64,000 nucleotides of DNA from Methylovulum psychrotolerans (GCF_002923755.1 NZ_PGFZ01000001.1:867100-931099), one strand, 5' to 3'. Numbered from the stretch's first letter, positions 45,500 through 57,791 are shown. Numbers and translations are program-made. The notes: generated from the sequence alone by a model not told the origin.

Positions 45500-46255
45500 T
45501 TAAACCACCATCTGCGACGTGATCTTAGGGATAATCAGCAATAGCAAAAATAGCGGCGCCAGCAAGATCAGCAACGGCGAAACCAAAAGAAAGCCGAGAA
45601 AATGGCTATTGACCCCTTGCTGCAAACGATAGGCGGTACGGGCAGTCGATTGGCGGATGACCTCAACCAAGTGACTGAGCCAATCCAAAGGGATCAATAA
45701 AGCGAAACCAAAGCCCAATGCTAACAGCACTAAGGAGTAGACAATCGCCACTACAGCCGCTATCGGCTTTAACAGCAAATAAGTGTCGGCGACATAATTA
45801 TAAAGCCGCCTGACCGCGTGGCAAAAAATGCTGTTGACCATTTTAAACGCACCAGAACCGTCTAACGCGCCGCTGGATTCATTGGTAATGAAACTGTCCA
45901 TCGAATCGCTGGACAGTTTGGGTATAACCAAGAACACAATCAGCAAAGGCGACAAAACCACTAACAGGATAGGCCGGAACAAAAACGAGAACAGGCCGCT
46001 GTCAATATAATCGCTATGGGTTTTCATCATACCGATAATCAGATGCCGACAAGCATCGGTAAGCTTGCCCAGCCAGTCTAAGACAATCCCCAAATAAAAA
46101 AACAGCCCTATTGCCGTTAAAACGACCGAATAAACCACAGCCAACGGCAGAACAAGAGGTTTTAACGCCCAAGCCGCCTGCCCCAAATACAGCCAATTAT
46201 TCCCCGCCGCCTTAAAATAGGAATGCGCAATATGGGTGAAAATACCTGTATTCAT
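45500..46255 (-). CDS. Polytopic membrane protein with internal duplication
   Basis: A 251-residue protein I do not recognise. Each half contains, in the same order, a membrane segment (AVVYSVVLTAIGLFFYL; AIVYSLVLLALGFGFAL), the motif LDWLGKLTD or LDWLSHLVE, an amphipathic part, and a second membrane segment ending in a Pro-Lys turn (LLIVFLVIPKLSSDSM; FLLLLIIPKITSQMV). The two halves are therefore repeats of about 110 residues. Likely four membrane spans. Neighbours give no clue; it could be a small transporter or phage-shock-like protein. Confidence 0.7.
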   Translation of the reverse strand: MNTGIFTHIAHSYFKAAGNNWLYLGQAAWALKPLVLPLAVVYSVVLTAIGLFFYLGIVLDWLGKLTDACRHLIIGMMKTHSDYIDSGLFSFLFRPILLVVLSPLLIVFLVIPKLSSDSMDSFITNESSGALDGSGAFKMVNSIFCHAVRRLYNYVADTYLLLKPIAAVVAIVYSLVLLALGFGFALLIPLDWLSHLVEVIRQSTARTAYRLQQGVNSHFLGFLLVSPLLILLAPLFLLLLIIPKITSQMVV

Positions 46256-46441
46256 GCAGTTAATTGATTAGTATAAGATAATGGCTTTCTTATGATTGGT
46301 GCTGGGTAAAAGAGCTTCACCCTATAGCTACCCCAAAAGGTAAAACCTCTGTTATTAGACGTGGCAATATAAGCGCAAGAAAAGCTTTTGACAACCCATC
46401 CTTGCACTAGCAAAAAAATTCACAAAAAAATTCGCAGTGCC
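46256..46441. other. Gene-free stretch upstream of the sRNA
   Basis: The left part of the 348-base gap between the duplicated membrane-protein gene and engB. It should hold the promoter of the minus-strand gene ending at 46255. A TTGACA at 46389-46394 reads right, but no convincing -10 follows. No small gene was seen. Confidence 0.4.
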
Positions 46442-46469
46442 GGAACTTTTTTTTTGGCATAGCGTCTTA
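46442..46469 (+). promoter_or_regulatory. sigma-E (RpoE/AlgU)-type promoter
   Basis: GGAACTT at 46442-46448, a 15-bp spacer and GTCTTA at 46464-46469 match the extracytoplasmic-stress consensus GGAACTT-N15-GTCTAA, with the -35 perfect and the -10 at 5 of 6. Start of RNA is predicted near 46475-46477, immediately before the first hairpin of the candidate sRNA. The spacer contains an unbroken T run. Confidence 0.75.
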
Positions 46470-46474
46470 ATCCT

Positions 46475-46578
46475 GTTCGCCTTTCACGGCGACCAGCCAG
46501 CCGTATTCCCCCCTTTGTTAAACGGCTGGTTTCCCCTCAAGCCCCAGGGTTTTTCTCCAGACTCTGGGGCTTTCTTTT
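46475..46578 (+). ncRNA. Candidate Spot42/ErsA-position small RNA
   Basis: About 104 nt between a sigma-E-type promoter and a strong terminator, with no ORF. Folding by eye gives three hairpins: CGCC/GGCG (46478-46481 with 46488-46491); CCAGCCGT/ACGGCTGG (46497-46504 with 46522-46529) whose loop holds a CCCCCCTTTG segment able to pair with ribosome-binding sites; and the terminator. It ends 25 bases from the 3' end of convergent engB, the position that spf holds in enterics and ersA in Pseudomonas. ErsA is also envelope-stress controlled. Homology is not shown by sequence, only by location, control and shape. Confidence 0.65.
46541..46578 (+). terminator. Terminator of the candidate sRNA
   Basis: A 10-bp stem GCCCCAGGGT/ACTCTGGGGC (46541-46550 with 46561-46570, one G-T pair) with a 10-nt loop, followed by TTTCTTTT (46571-46578). 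The core GCCCCAG/CTGGGGC is the same as in the E. coli Spot 42 terminator as I remember it. Confidence 0.85.
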
Positions 46579-46603
46579 GCCCGCCAGAAACGTCCAAGGC
46601 TTG

Positions 46604-47251
46604 TTAAACCTCTTGCGCTTCGGTAGCCATCTCAACCGTTTCCGCAACTTGCTGTTCAGGATTAAACAACTGGTCTAAAGCCTGGTGCACTTCATCGACA
46701 CCCACTTTTTTTAATGCCGAAAACAATTGGATGGTCAAAGGTACAGTCATGTCTTTCAATTCACGGCGCACCTGCAATAAGGTATTTTTACCCGCCCCGT
46801 AGGTCAGCTTATCGGCTTTAGTCAGTAAAATATGCAAAGGCAATTGGCTATGCTCGCACCATTCGACCATTTGCCAATCGAATTCGGTCAACGGATGGCG
46901 GATATCCATCACCAAAACAATCGCGCACAAAGATTTGCGGCTGGTCAGATACGTTTCCATCAGCTTATGCCAGTCTTGTTTGACCGCCAAAGGCACTTTC
47001 GCATAACCGTAACCGGGCAAATCGACAAAGCGCAATTGTTCGCTAATCTCAAAAAAATTGAGCATTTGGGTGCGCCCTGGGGTCTTACTGATCCTCGCTA
47101 AGCCAGTGTGGCGGGTCAGCGTATTGATCGCACTGGACTTTCCGGCATTGGAACGGCCAGCAAAAGCAATTTCCAACCCCTCGTCGGCAGGCGTGTCCTT
47201 AAGATGCGGAGAACTGTTTATAAATTTGGCTTGGTGGTAAATTGGATTCAT
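46604..47251 (-). CDS. engB: Ribosome biogenesis GTPase EngB (YihA/YsxC)
   Basis: A 215-residue small GTPase needed for large-subunit assembly and cell division. G1 [18 protein letters not shown]2/Thr region [16 protein letters not shown]3 [12 protein letters not shown]4 LLTKADKL and G5 FSALKK are present. It converges on the candidate sRNA and diverges from the cytochrome c4 gene, the same arrangement as in Pseudomonas. Confidence 0.97.
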   Translation of the reverse strand: MNPIYHQAKFINSSPHLKDTPADEGLEIAFAGRSNAGKSSAINTLTRHTGLARISKTPGRTQMLNFFEISEQLRFVDLPGYGYAKVPLAVKQDWHKLMETYLTSRKSLCAIVLVMDIRHPLTEFDWQMVEWCEHSQLPLHILLTKADKLTYGAGKNTLLQVRRELKDMTVPLTIQLFSALKKVGVDEVHQALDQLFNPEQQVAETVEMATEAQEV

Positions 47252-47430
47252 CGTTGCCTCGCTTAAGCGTAGTAATTAGGGTAGAATTTGATGGATAACA
47301 CAGCCTGCACCATCTTAAAGGCTATTATAACGAACTGGTGCCGCCGCCACGCCTAAAGCCACCTGTGCAGCAAGCGGGGCGGCGGGTACACATCGGCAAC
47401 CAATTAATTTATTCCGAAGGGGAAAACCTG

Positions 47431-48102
47431 ATGAAAAAACAATGGCTGGCACTATCACTGGCTCTGGCGCTCACTGGCGCATCTGGCGTATCACAGGCTG
47501 AAGGCACAGCGGAAGCCGGAAAAAGCAAATCGGCGACTTGTGCCGGCTGCCACGGGGAGCAGGGTAACAGCATGGTAGCAACATTCCCGAAGCTTGCCCA
47601 GCAGCATCCGTCTTATCTGGTAAAACAGTTACAGGCATTTAAAAACGGCACGCGCAAAGACCCTATGATGTCAGGCATAGCGGCAGGCTTGTCGGATGAC
47701 GATATGGCCGACATTGCCGCTTATTACGCCGAACACAAAATCAGCGACAACCCCCTGCCGATTTTAAATGACGACGATGACACTGCCGACCAAGCGGCCA
47801 TAAAACCCGAAGAAAAGGTCATCGCCTTAATCAAACAAGGTGGCGACTTATACCGCAACGGCGACCTGACCCGCGAAGTGTCCGCATGCATCGCCTGCCA
47901 CGACCCCCAAGGCAAAGGCAACAAGCCTGCTGGCTTCCCGCTGGTCAAATCCCAACATGCCGATTATCTGATTAAAGCCCTGACCGATTTTAAATCCGAT
48001 GCGCGTAGCAACAACCCCGAAAACATCATGCACATGATCGCCAAAAAAATGACCGACGAAGAAATCAAAGCCGTCGCCTATTATATTTCCATGATGAAAT
48101 AA
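47431..48102 (+). CDS. Cytochrome c4 (diheme)
   Basis: A 223-residue periplasmic diheme cytochrome. Signal peptide about 1-23 (ending SQA), heme motifs CAGCH (37-41) and CIACH (153-157), and axial Met candidates in DPMMSG and ENIMHM. It carries electrons to terminal oxidases. The ATG at 47431 with AAGGGG upstream is chosen; a reading 31 codons longer has no signal logic. Followed by dsbA after 39 bases, as in pseudomonads. Confidence 0.95.
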   Translation: MKKQWLALSLALALTGASGVSQAEGTAEAGKSKSATCAGCHGEQGNSMVATFPKLAQQHPSYLVKQLQAFKNGTRKDPMMSGIAAGLSDDDMADIAAYYAEHKISDNPLPILNDDDDTADQAAIKPEEKVIALIKQGGDLYRNGDLTREVSACIACHDPQGKGNKPAGFPLVKSQHADYLIKALTDFKSDARSNNPENIMHMIAKKMTDEEIKAVAYYISMMK

Positions 48103-48141
48103 CTTTCGCCCTTTCCTACACTCTTACGGAGCCTCTGACCT

Positions 48142-48756
48142 ATGCTAAAAAAACTTGCCCAAGCCAGCCTGTTAACCTTGTTGCTGTTCTGTTCAGCATC
48201 ACAGGCAGAGTCTGTCGGTTATGAAACCCTCTCGCCCGCCCAGCCGACCCAACATCCCGACAAAGTCGAAGTGATTGAGTTTTTCTGGTACGGTTGCCCG
48301 CATTGCTATGCGTTTGAGCCTGAATTGGCAAAATGGCTGAAAAAACTGCCGAAAAACGTCGAATTTATCCGCCAACCTGCGGTGTTTAGCGAACAGTGGG
48401 GCAAACATGCCAAAGCGTATTTTGTCGCCGAATCCTTAGGTGTGGTCGATAAAGTCCACACCGATTTGTTCGATGCCATCCAAAACAAAAAACAAAAGCT
48501 GGATACCGAAGAAGAGCAAGCGGCGTTTTTCGTCGCCCACGGTGTCGATGCCGCGCAATTCCATGACGCGTACAAATCTTTCGCGGTCGATTCCAAAATG
48601 CGCCAAGCGCCCGTCACCGCCGCCCGTTACGGCATCACCGGCGTGCCCACAGTGGTCATCAACGGCAAATATGTCACTAGCGGCCCTATTGCAGGTAGCC
48701 ACGAAAAAATGCTGGAAGTGATGGATACCTTGATTAAACAAGAAAGCGCGAAATAA
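48142..48756 (+). CDS. dsbA: Thiol:disulfide interchange protein DsbA
   Basis: A 204-residue periplasmic oxidase of cysteine pairs. Signal peptide about 1-22 (ending SQA), active site C52-P-H-C55 in FFWYGCPHCYAFEP, and the cis-Pro loop GVPTVVING. It should supply disulfides to the Cys-containing secreted proteins. It shares the strand with cytochrome c4 and ends at a strong bidirectional terminator. Confidence 0.96.
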   Translation: MLKKLAQASLLTLLLFCSASQAESVGYETLSPAQPTQHPDKVEVIEFFWYGCPHCYAFEPELAKWLKKLPKNVEFIRQPAVFSEQWGKHAKAYFVAESLGVVDKVHTDLFDAIQNKKQKLDTEEEQAAFFVAHGVDAAQFHDAYKSFAVDSKMRQAPVTAARYGITGVPTVVINGKYVTSGPIAGSHEKMLEVMDTLIKQESAK

Positions 48757-48779
48757 GCGCCTAACCGCACTTATCCGAG

Positions 48780-48817
48780 AAAGCCGCCGCCTGCACTTAA
48801 AAGGCGGCGGCTTTTTT
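48780..48817. terminator. Bidirectional terminator between dsbA and purB
   Basis: Stem AAGCCGCCGCCT/AGGCGGCGGCTT (48781-48792 with 48802-48813) with a 9-nt loop, followed by TTTTTT on the plus strand; the minus side has only two or three T. It ends dsbA and may also help end convergent purB. Confidence 0.85.
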
Positions 48818-48819
48818 AT

Positions 48820-51674
<2,855 letters not shown>

Positions 51675-51678
51675 AAAA

Positions 51679-52968
51679 TCATTCGCCTAAAACAAGTTGG
51701 GTGGCAGTCTGTAAAAAATTGCCATAACAGGCCGTTAACTGCGCACCATTGGTTTTGAAATAATCAGCCGCTTGTGGATTAAATTCCTGAAAAGTCATAT
51801 TCCACAAAATTTCCACCGGATAATGCGGCGCCGAACTGTCATCCAAAGCAAAGCTAAACGTATCTAAATCTTCGGCGCCGGTTTCTTCGTAGATAGTCTC
51901 TAAAAACAGGTTATACGCCGATTCACGGCAACGGGACAAATAATCCGCCCGCCCCAATTCTGGCACCATACCCGCTACTATTTTCAGATTTTCCCTAAAC
52001 TGACCTAAATTGACATCCCACTTTTGCCAATGGGCAAACAAATAGCGATAAGCTTGCCATGTTTGCGGGGTATTGACCGCAAACAAAAACGCCATATCGG
52101 TTAAACGGGTGATGGCGATAGCGGCAATATCATGGATACCGGCACGGCTATCGAGCAAAACAATATCGGGTGTTTCCTGCGCCTCTAGCTGCTCTAACAG
52201 CAAAGCAAGCCGATGGGCAAAATCGACGATTTCACCGTTTTGGTTAATATCCATATAAATCCGTGACAGCTTGGCAATATAATCCTGCTCTTTGCCACCT
52301 GCGGCAGTCACCACCCTAATCATCCCTTCGCAGTTTTCAGCTAAGGGACTGGTGGCGACCATCTCGCGCAACAATTCGGCATCGGCTTGCCCTACCGCTT
52401 CTTCTACCAGCCAGTCAACAACCCCAAAATCAGGCAAATTGCCTTGCGGTAACAAAATTTGCCCAATGCCCGGCGATTCAAGGTCTAAATCCACAATCAA
52501 GACTTTTTTGCCTTGTTCGGCCAAAAACCAAGCCCAGATAGCCAAAGCACTAGAACGCCCTACCCCGCCCTTAATGCCAAATAAGGTGGCCCGTTTAGAC
52601 GGGTGGGCGTTTCTTGGTATGGGTGCGCGTAGCCAATCTTGGCCTGTAACCTGCCTATCCAATAAATAAATAGGGGAGGCGGCGTTAGGAACACGGATTT
52701 TATCGGGGGAGTTAATTAGGCTACTGATGCCGTATAAATCTGCCGCATACAGAAAAATCTCCTCCTCCGAATAGGCGAATTTACCTAACAACTTGCCCAA
52801 GTCTTTGGCTAAGCCCTTATGTTTTTTAGTTTTTTTAGCTTGTAAGATAACACTGATACGCCCATAAATATCGCGCAATACGATAGGGTCTTGCCCTAAT
52901 AAGGCGTAGTTGTCTTTAATAAACTGGATCGCATTATCTAATGCCTGATGAAACAAGACCTTATTCAT
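51679..52968 (-). CDS. KGGVGR-variant ParA/MinD-like ATPase
   Basis: A 429-residue protein. An N-terminal helical region (1-120) is followed by a SIMIBI ATPase with deviant Walker A FGIKGGVGRSS (130-140). The usual KGGxGK lysine is Arg, as in the KGGVGR-motif variant family, while the deviant N-terminal Lys133 remains. The switch segment VDLDLESPG (159-167) and IVLLDSRAGIHDIAA are present. It likely binds ATP and dimerises, with altered hydrolysis. It overlaps the HEPN-like gene by ATGA and leads the P-loop ATPase by 4 bases. Confidence 0.8.
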   Translation of the reverse strand: MNKVLFHQALDNAIQFIKDNYALLGQDPIVLRDIYGRISVILQAKKTKKHKGLAKDLGKLLGKFAYSEEEIFLYAADLYGISSLINSPDKIRVPNAASPIYLLDRQVTGQDWLRAPIPRNAHPSKRATLFGIKGGVGRSSALAIWAWFLAEQGKKVLIVDLDLESPGIGQILLPQGNLPDFGVVDWLVEEAVGQADAELLREMVATSPLAENCEGMIRVVTAAGGKEQDYIAKLSRIYMDINQNGEIVDFAHRLALLLEQLEAQETPDIVLLDSRAGIHDIAAIAITRLTDMAFLFAVNTPQTWQAYRYLFAHWQKWDVNLGQFRENLKIVAGMVPELGRADYLSRCRESAYNLFLETIYEETGAEDLDTFSFALDDSSAPHYPVEILWNMTFQEFNPQAADYFKTNGAQLTACYGNFLQTATQLVLGE

Positions 52969-53387
52969 AACAGCCCATCCCCACGCGCATTCGCCATTAA
53001 ATTAGCGATGGTATGATTAACGGAGTCTTTGTGGGGCAACACAGTATTTTTAGTAAATAGCTTTTGATTGGCGTAGCGGGCATTAACCGACCATTGGTTA
53101 AAAGGGTTTCCTCCTGACAAATGCGCTAAATAAGAGGACGCATTTCTACTTTGAAGAAAAAGCCTACAATGCTGCCACAGCTTATCAATATGGACTTTAT
53201 CGCCCTTATGCAATAAATCCCCATCTTTACCGACAAGCGTCGGTTCCAATTTTACCATTATCGCTTTTAACGCACATTCAGCCGCCAGCCCATACAAATG
53301 ATCGGCATTGGCATAGCGTTTTTTGTCGAATAATTCATTAGCATCTTGCTGATGCCGCTGATAAGCATCTTTAAAATCAGATTTCAT
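52965..53387 (-). CDS. HEPN-like small protein, first gene of the KGGVGR cassette
   Basis: A 140-residue helical protein: [38 protein letters not shown] resembles the start of HEPN domains (helix, [19 protein letters not shown]), followed by HIDKLWQH. No clear Rx4-6H RNase motif is seen, so it may be a non-catalytic HEPN. The start at 53387 overlaps the mnmA stop by 11 bases; 70 residues of upstream frame are in the mnmA region and are not coding. First of three coupled genes (with the 51679 and 50226 ATPases). Confidence 0.65.
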   Translation of the reverse strand: MKSDFKDAYQRHQQDANELFDKKRYANADHLYGLAAECALKAIMVKLEPTLVGKDGDLLHKGDKVHIDKLWQHCRLFLQSRNASSYLAHLSGGNPFNQWSVNARYANQKLFTKNTVLPHKDSVNHTIANLMANARGDGLL

Positions 53388-54477
53388 CCGTATTCGCCTT
53401 AGACTCAATAATCCCCCCGCCCAAGCAAACCTCGCCCAAATAGAACACCACCGACTGCCCCGGCGTAATCGCCCGTTGCGGCTCGTCAAACACGACCTTA
53501 CACCGCCCGTCCGGCAACGGTTGCAAATAACAGGCTTGGTCAGCTTGACGGTAGCGGGTTTTCGCGGCGCAGCGCAGGGGTTCGGATAGCGGCACACCGC
53601 TACACCAGTCCAAATTGCCCGCTTCCAGGGTATTATGCAGCATCAGGGGATGATAATGGCCTTGGCCTACCACCAGCACGTTATGGGTCAAATCCTTGTC
53701 CAGCACATACCACGGCTCGTCTGGTGCGTCTTTAACGCCGCCTATACCTAAACCTTGACGTTGCCCCAGTGTGTAATACATCAGGCCGTTATGCTTACCG
53801 ATCAACTGGCCTTCGGGGGTGCGCATCTCGCCCGGCTGGGTAGGCAGATAACGCTGCAAAAATTCCTTAAACTTGCGCTCGCCGATAAAGCAAATCCCAG
53901 TGCTGTCTTTTTTCTTATGGTTCTCAAAACCGGCTTTTTTCGCCAACGCGCGGATTTCCGGCTTATGCAAATGTCCGATAGGAAACAAGGTGCGCGACAA
54001 GGCTTTTTGCCCCATGGCATAGAGAAAGTAACTTTGCTCCTTATTCGGGTCTAAGCCTTTAAGCAACTGAAACACGCCGTCGCGTTCGGCGACGCGGGCA
54101 TAATGCCCCGTGGCGATATGGTCAGCCCCCAAATCGTCTATGGCATAATCCAAAAACGCCTTAAATTTGACGTGTTTGTTACACAAAATGTCAGGATTGG
54201 GGGTGCGGCCTGCGGCAAATTCCGCCAAAAACACCTCAAACACCTCGTCCCAGTATTCGGCGGCAAAGTTGACGGTCTTTAACGGGATGCCCAAACGGTC
54301 GCACACTTGTTGTGCATCCGCCAAGTCTTGCATGGCCGTGCAGTATTCGGTGCCGTCGTCTTCTTCCCAGTTTTTCATAAACAAACCAGAAACTTGATGG
54401 CCTTGCTCCAACAACAGCAATGCCGTCACCGAAGAATCGACACCGCCGGACATACCGACGATAATGTTTTTACTCAT
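53377..54477 (-). CDS. mnmA: tRNA-specific 2-thiouridylase MnmA
   Basis: A 366-residue enzyme that puts sulfur on U34 of Lys, Glu and Gln tRNAs. PP-loop [18 protein letters not shown], catalytic Cys in [11 protein letters not shown] and in [15 protein letters not shown], and C-terminal [17 protein letters not shown]. Overlaps nudJ by 8 bases (nudJ-mnmA is a common pair) and the HEPN-like gene by 11, so the accessory cassette is attached to a housekeeping operon. Confidence 0.97.
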   Translation of the reverse strand: MSKNIIVGMSGGVDSSVTALLLLEQGHQVSGLFMKNWEEDDGTEYCTAMQDLADAQQVCDRLGIPLKTVNFAAEYWDEVFEVFLAEFAAGRTPNPDILCNKHVKFKAFLDYAIDDLGADHIATGHYARVAERDGVFQLLKGLDPNKEQSYFLYAMGQKALSRTLFPIGHLHKPEIRALAKKAGFENHKKKDSTGICFIGERKFKEFLQRYLPTQPGEMRTPEGQLIGKHNGLMYYTLGQRQGLGIGGVKDAPDEPWYVLDKDLTHNVLVVGQGHYHPLMLHNTLEAGNLDWCSGVPLSEPLRCAAKTRYRQADQACYLQPLPDGRCKVVFDEPQRAITPGQSVVFYLGEVCLGGGIIESKANTDEI

Positions 54478-54931
54478 GATCCAGATCGAGAAATGATTTT
54501 AATAACGCTAAAGGGTGGCGCTGGCCTTGCATGTATTCATCGACACCCAGTAACACTAAAGGGCTACGCAGACAGTGCGCCTGTGCGGCAATTTCGTCAC
54601 GGGTCAGCCAATGGGTGGCGACAATACCCGTATCCAAGGGCTGTGTCGGGTCGTGGCTATGGCAAGACCCGGTAAAAAGAACCCGAAGAAAGGTCGTAGA
54701 CTGTGGGTTCCTGCGCCAAAGTTGTAGGGAAACAATCGCCTCCGGCTCAAATTGCCAGGCGGTCTCTTCCCTCACCTCGCGCTTGACGGCGGCGATCAGG
54801 TCTTCATTTTCTTCAAAATGTCCGGCTGGCTGGTTAAATTGCAGGCCGTACGGGGTTTCTTCTTCAACCAACAAAAACCGCCGATCCTGCTCAATAATGG
54901 CGGCGACGGTAACGTGAGGCTTCCAAACCAT
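54470..54931 (-). CDS. nudJ: Phosphatase NudJ (Nudix hydrolase)
   Basis: A 153-residue Nudix protein with N-terminal [25 protein letters not shown] and box [23 protein letters not shown] (GX5EX7REUXEE pattern, residues about 37-59). NudJ hydrolyses thiamine diphosphate and nucleoside diphosphates. It overlaps the start of mnmA, consistent with nudJ-mnmA of other gammaproteobacteria. Substrate by family only. Confidence 0.9.
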   Translation of the reverse strand: MVWKPHVTVAAIIEQDRRFLLVEEETPYGLQFNQPAGHFEENEDLIAAVKREVREETAWQFEPEAIVSLQLWRRNPQSTTFLRVLFTGSCHSHDPTQPLDTGIVATHWLTRDEIAAQAHCLRSPLVLLGVDEYMQGQRHPLALLKSFLDLDHE

Positions 54932-54990
54932 CTAGGGGCTTCCCATATCAACAAAAGCGGATATATTACTCGATTTAGGCGGTCTATGTT

Positions 54991-55033
54991 GCTAAAGATT
55001 CACTAAATCTTCGCTAAATTTTCACTAAATATC
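54991..55033. repeat. 11-bp tandem repeats upstream of clpS
   Basis: Four consecutive units GCTAAAGATT, CACTAAATCTT, CGCTAAATTTT and CACTAAATATC (54991-55033) have exact 11-bp phasing for the last three and a shared core CTAAA. One further AGTAAAGATT lies at 55046-55055. Helical phasing suggests a protein-binding array between nudJ and the clpS promoter. Confidence 0.55.
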
Positions 55034-55119
55034 CGGCAAAGGCTTAGTAAAGATTCGGGCCAATTGCCCGAATTCTTGCGCAATCCTAAGGCAGATAATA
55101 ATTTGTTATGTATAGACGC

Positions 55120-55148
55120 TTGAAATGCTCTACACTTAGCATTATGTT
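55120..55148 (+). promoter_or_regulatory. sigma70 promoter for clpS-clpA
   Basis: TTGAAA (55120-55125), 17-bp spacer, TATGTT (55143-55148), both boxes 4 to 5 of 6 to consensus. Predicted start near 55155, 26 bases before the clpS ATG. The tandem 11-bp repeats lie 90-130 bases upstream. Confidence 0.6.
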
Positions 55149-55180
55149 AGTACACATAGAGTCTTATTTATCCGGTTACT

Positions 55181-55501
55181 ATGTCCGATTCAAATCCGTT
55201 CGATAATGATAATGACCTGGCAGTCCAGGAAGCCAAACCTAAATTGCAAAAGCCACCGCTCTATAAAGTCATTCTGCTGAATGACGATTTTACCCCGATG
55301 GACTTTGTCGTAGAGGTGTTGATGGATTTTTTTGGTATGTCAGAAGAATTGGCAACGCAAGTGATGTTGCAGATACATACGCAAGGGGTCGGTGTTTGCG
55401 GAACGTATACCAAGGACGTTGCTGAAACAAAAGTAACTATCGTCAATGAATATTCACGCGAGCACCAACATCCGTTGCTGTGTTCGATGGAAGTCGTGTA
55501 A
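55181..55501 (+). CDS. clpS: ClpA adaptor ClpS
   Basis: A 106-residue adaptor that delivers N-degron proteins to ClpAP. The flexible acidic N-terminus (about 1-25) is followed by the core [46 protein letters not shown] and [13 protein letters not shown]. The hydrophobic pocket residues for N-end recognition are present. Nine bases before clpA. Confidence 0.97.
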   Translation: MSDSNPFDNDNDLAVQEAKPKLQKPPLYKVILLNDDFTPMDFVVEVLMDFFGMSEELATQVMLQIHTQGVGVCGTYTKDVAETKVTIVNEYSREHQHPLLCSMEVV

Positions 55502-55510
55502 GGAGCGTTT

Positions 55511-57781
55511 ATGTTAAGCAAAGAACTTGAAATCACGTTAAATAATGCGTTTAAAAATGCCCATGATAAACGCCATGAATTTATCACTGTCGAACACCTG
55601 CTGCTGGCGTTGCTTGACAACGCCTCGGCGGAAGCCATCATGAAGGCCTGTGGCTGCAATATAGCGCTGATGAGGAGCCAATTGACCAAATTCATTGACG
55701 AAACCATGTCATTGATCCCGCCGGGCATCCAGCGCGACACCCAACCGACTTTAGGCTTCCAGCGGGTGCTGCAACGGGCGGTCTTCCATGTCCAAGCCTC
55801 CGATAAAAAAGAAGTGACCGGAGGCAACCTGTTTGTCGCCCTGTTCAGCGAACAGGACTCCCATGCGGTGTACCTGCTCAATAAACAGGACATTTCCCGC
55901 CTGGACGTAGTCAATTACCTCTCGCACGGCATTTCCAAAATTGACCAAAACCATCCCGAAAATAATGCCCCCGACCCTAGCCAGGACAACAACCCCGATG
56001 CCGAATCCGGCACCCCGTTGGACAGGTACGCCACTAACCTGAACGAAGAAGCCTTAAAGGGGCGGATTGATCCCTTAATCGGGCGCGAACCGGAAATCGA
56101 GCGCACCATCCAAACCCTATGCCGCCGCCGCAAAAACAACCCCTTATTGGTGGGCGAAGCGGGAGTCGGCAAAACCGCCATTGCCGAAGGCTTGGCGAAA
56201 AAGATTGTCGAAGAAGATGTGCCCGACGTGCTGTTGAAAAGCGTCATTTACTCGCTGGATTTAGGCGCCTTAGTGGCGGGTACTAAATATCGCGGCGACT
56301 TTGAAAAACGCCTGAAAGCACTGATGAACCAACTGAAAAAAGAACCCAACTCGATTTTGTTCATTGACGAGATCCATACCATCATCGGCGCGGGTTCTGC
56401 ATCCGGCGGAGTCATGGATGCCTCCAATCTGATCAAGCCCGCGTTGGCGGCTGGGCATTTGCGTTGCATCGGCTCGACCACTTACCAAGAATATCGCGGC
56501 GTGTTTGAAAAAGACCACGCCTTGGCGCGGCGTTTCCAAAAAATCGACGTATCCGAACCTTCGGTCGCCGACACTATCTTAATCCTCAAAGGCCTGAAAT
56601 CGCGTTTTGAAGAACATCACGACGTAAAATATTCACCCGATGCCCTGCGCCTGGCTGCCGAATTGTCCGACCGCTATATCACCGACCGCCACTTGCCCGA
56701 CAAGGCGATTGATGTCATTGACGAAGCGGGAGCCAAACAGCGGATGACCGCCGAGGCCGAACGTAAGCAATTGATTGACGTTGCGGAAATTGAAGAAATC
56801 GTCTCAAAAATCGCCCGTGTCCCCGCCAAATCGGTGTCTTCCAACGATGTCGAAAAACTGGCGAACTTGGAAAAAAACCTCAAGATGCTGGTGTTTGGGC
56901 AAGATGAAGCCATTGCCGCCCTGGCCTCGGCCATCAAATTGTCACGCGCCGGTTTGCGCGACAGCCAAAAAACCATCGGTTCGTTTCTGTTTGCAGGCCC
57001 TACGGGGGTAGGCAAAACTGAAGTGACCCGGCAACTGGCAAAAGTGCTGGGCGTAGAGCTTATCCGCTTGGATATGTCCGAATACATGGAACGGCACACC
57101 GTATCCAGACTGATCGGCGCACCTCCGGGCTATATCGGCTTCGACCAAGGCGGTTTGCTGACCGAGCAAGTGACCAAACACCCCCATGCCGTGCTGTTGC
57201 TGGACGAACTGGAAAAAGCCCACCCTGATGTGTTTAACCTGTTATTGCAAGTGATGGATCATGGCTCACTGACCGACAACAATGGCCGCAAAGCCGATTT
57301 CCGCAACATCATCTTGGTCATGACGACTAATGCGGGGGCGGAAGAAGGCAGCCGCGCATCCATTGGCTTCACCCACCAAGACCATGCGACCGATAGCCTA
57401 AAAGTCATTGAAAAAAGCTTCTCGCCGGAGTTCCGTAACCGTTTAGATGCCATCATCCAATTCAAGCCGCTGGATATTGCCATCGTCGGGCATGTGGTCG
57501 ATAAATTTATCTTTGAACTGGAAGCCTTATTGGCGGACAAACAAGTCACCCTGACCCTAGAGACCGAGGCGCGTTTATGGCTGGCGGAAAATGGCTGCGA
57601 CCCCAAAATGGGGGCAAGACCGATGGCGCGGTTGATACAGGAAAAAATTAAAAAACCCTTGGCAAATGATTTACTGTTCGGCAAATTGGCGAACGGTGGT
57701 CATGTCACCATTTACATGGAAAATAACCAACTGGGCTTCGCCATAGAAGGCAAAGAACTGATGGTATCGGAAGACAGCTAA
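55511..57781 (+). CDS. clpA: ATP-dependent protease ATPase subunit ClpA
   Basis: A 756-residue Clp/Hsp100 unfoldase. N-domain (1-145), first AAA module with GEAGVGKTAIAEG near 213-222 and DEIHTIIGAG, and second module with GPTGVGKTEVTRQ near 495. The ClpP-docking loop is expected in the second module. Works with ClpS and ClpP (clpP is not in the window). Convergent with infA. Confidence 0.97.
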   Translation: MLSKELEITLNNAFKNAHDKRHEFITVEHLLLALLDNASAEAIMKACGCNIALMRSQLTKFIDETMSLIPPGIQRDTQPTLGFQRVLQRAVFHVQASDKKEVTGGNLFVALFSEQDSHAVYLLNKQDISRLDVVNYLSHGISKIDQNHPENNAPDPSQDNNPDAESGTPLDRYATNLNEEALKGRIDPLIGREPEIERTIQTLCRRRKNNPLLVGEAGVGKTAIAEGLAKKIVEEDVPDVLLKSVIYSLDLGALVAGTKYRGDFEKRLKALMNQLKKEPNSILFIDEIHTIIGAGSASGGVMDASNLIKPALAAGHLRCIGSTTYQEYRGVFEKDHALARRFQKIDVSEPSVADTILILKGLKSRFEEHHDVKYSPDALRLAAELSDRYITDRHLPDKAIDVIDEAGAKQRMTAEAERKQLIDVAEIEEIVSKIARVPAKSVSSNDVEKLANLEKNLKMLVFGQDEAIAALASAIKLSRAGLRDSQKTIGSFLFAGPTGVGKTEVTRQLAKVLGVELIRLDMSEYMERHTVSRLIGAPPGYIGFDQGGLLTEQVTKHPHAVLLLDELEKAHPDVFNLLLQVMDHGSLTDNNGRKADFRNIILVMTTNAGAEEGSRASIGFTHQDHATDSLKVIEKSFSPEFRNRLDAIIQFKPLDIAIVGHVVDKFIFELEALLADKQVTLTLETEARLWLAENGCDPKMGARPMARLIQEKIKKPLANDLLFGKLANGGHVTIYMENNQLGFAIEGKELMVSEDS

Positions 57782-57791
57782 AAACCTTAGG

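Noticed and set aside
46389..46425. sigma70-like promoter starting with TTGACA ahead of the candidate sRNA
   Set aside because: A good -35 but no acceptable -10 at 15-19 bp; the sigma-E-type promoter fits the RNA start better.
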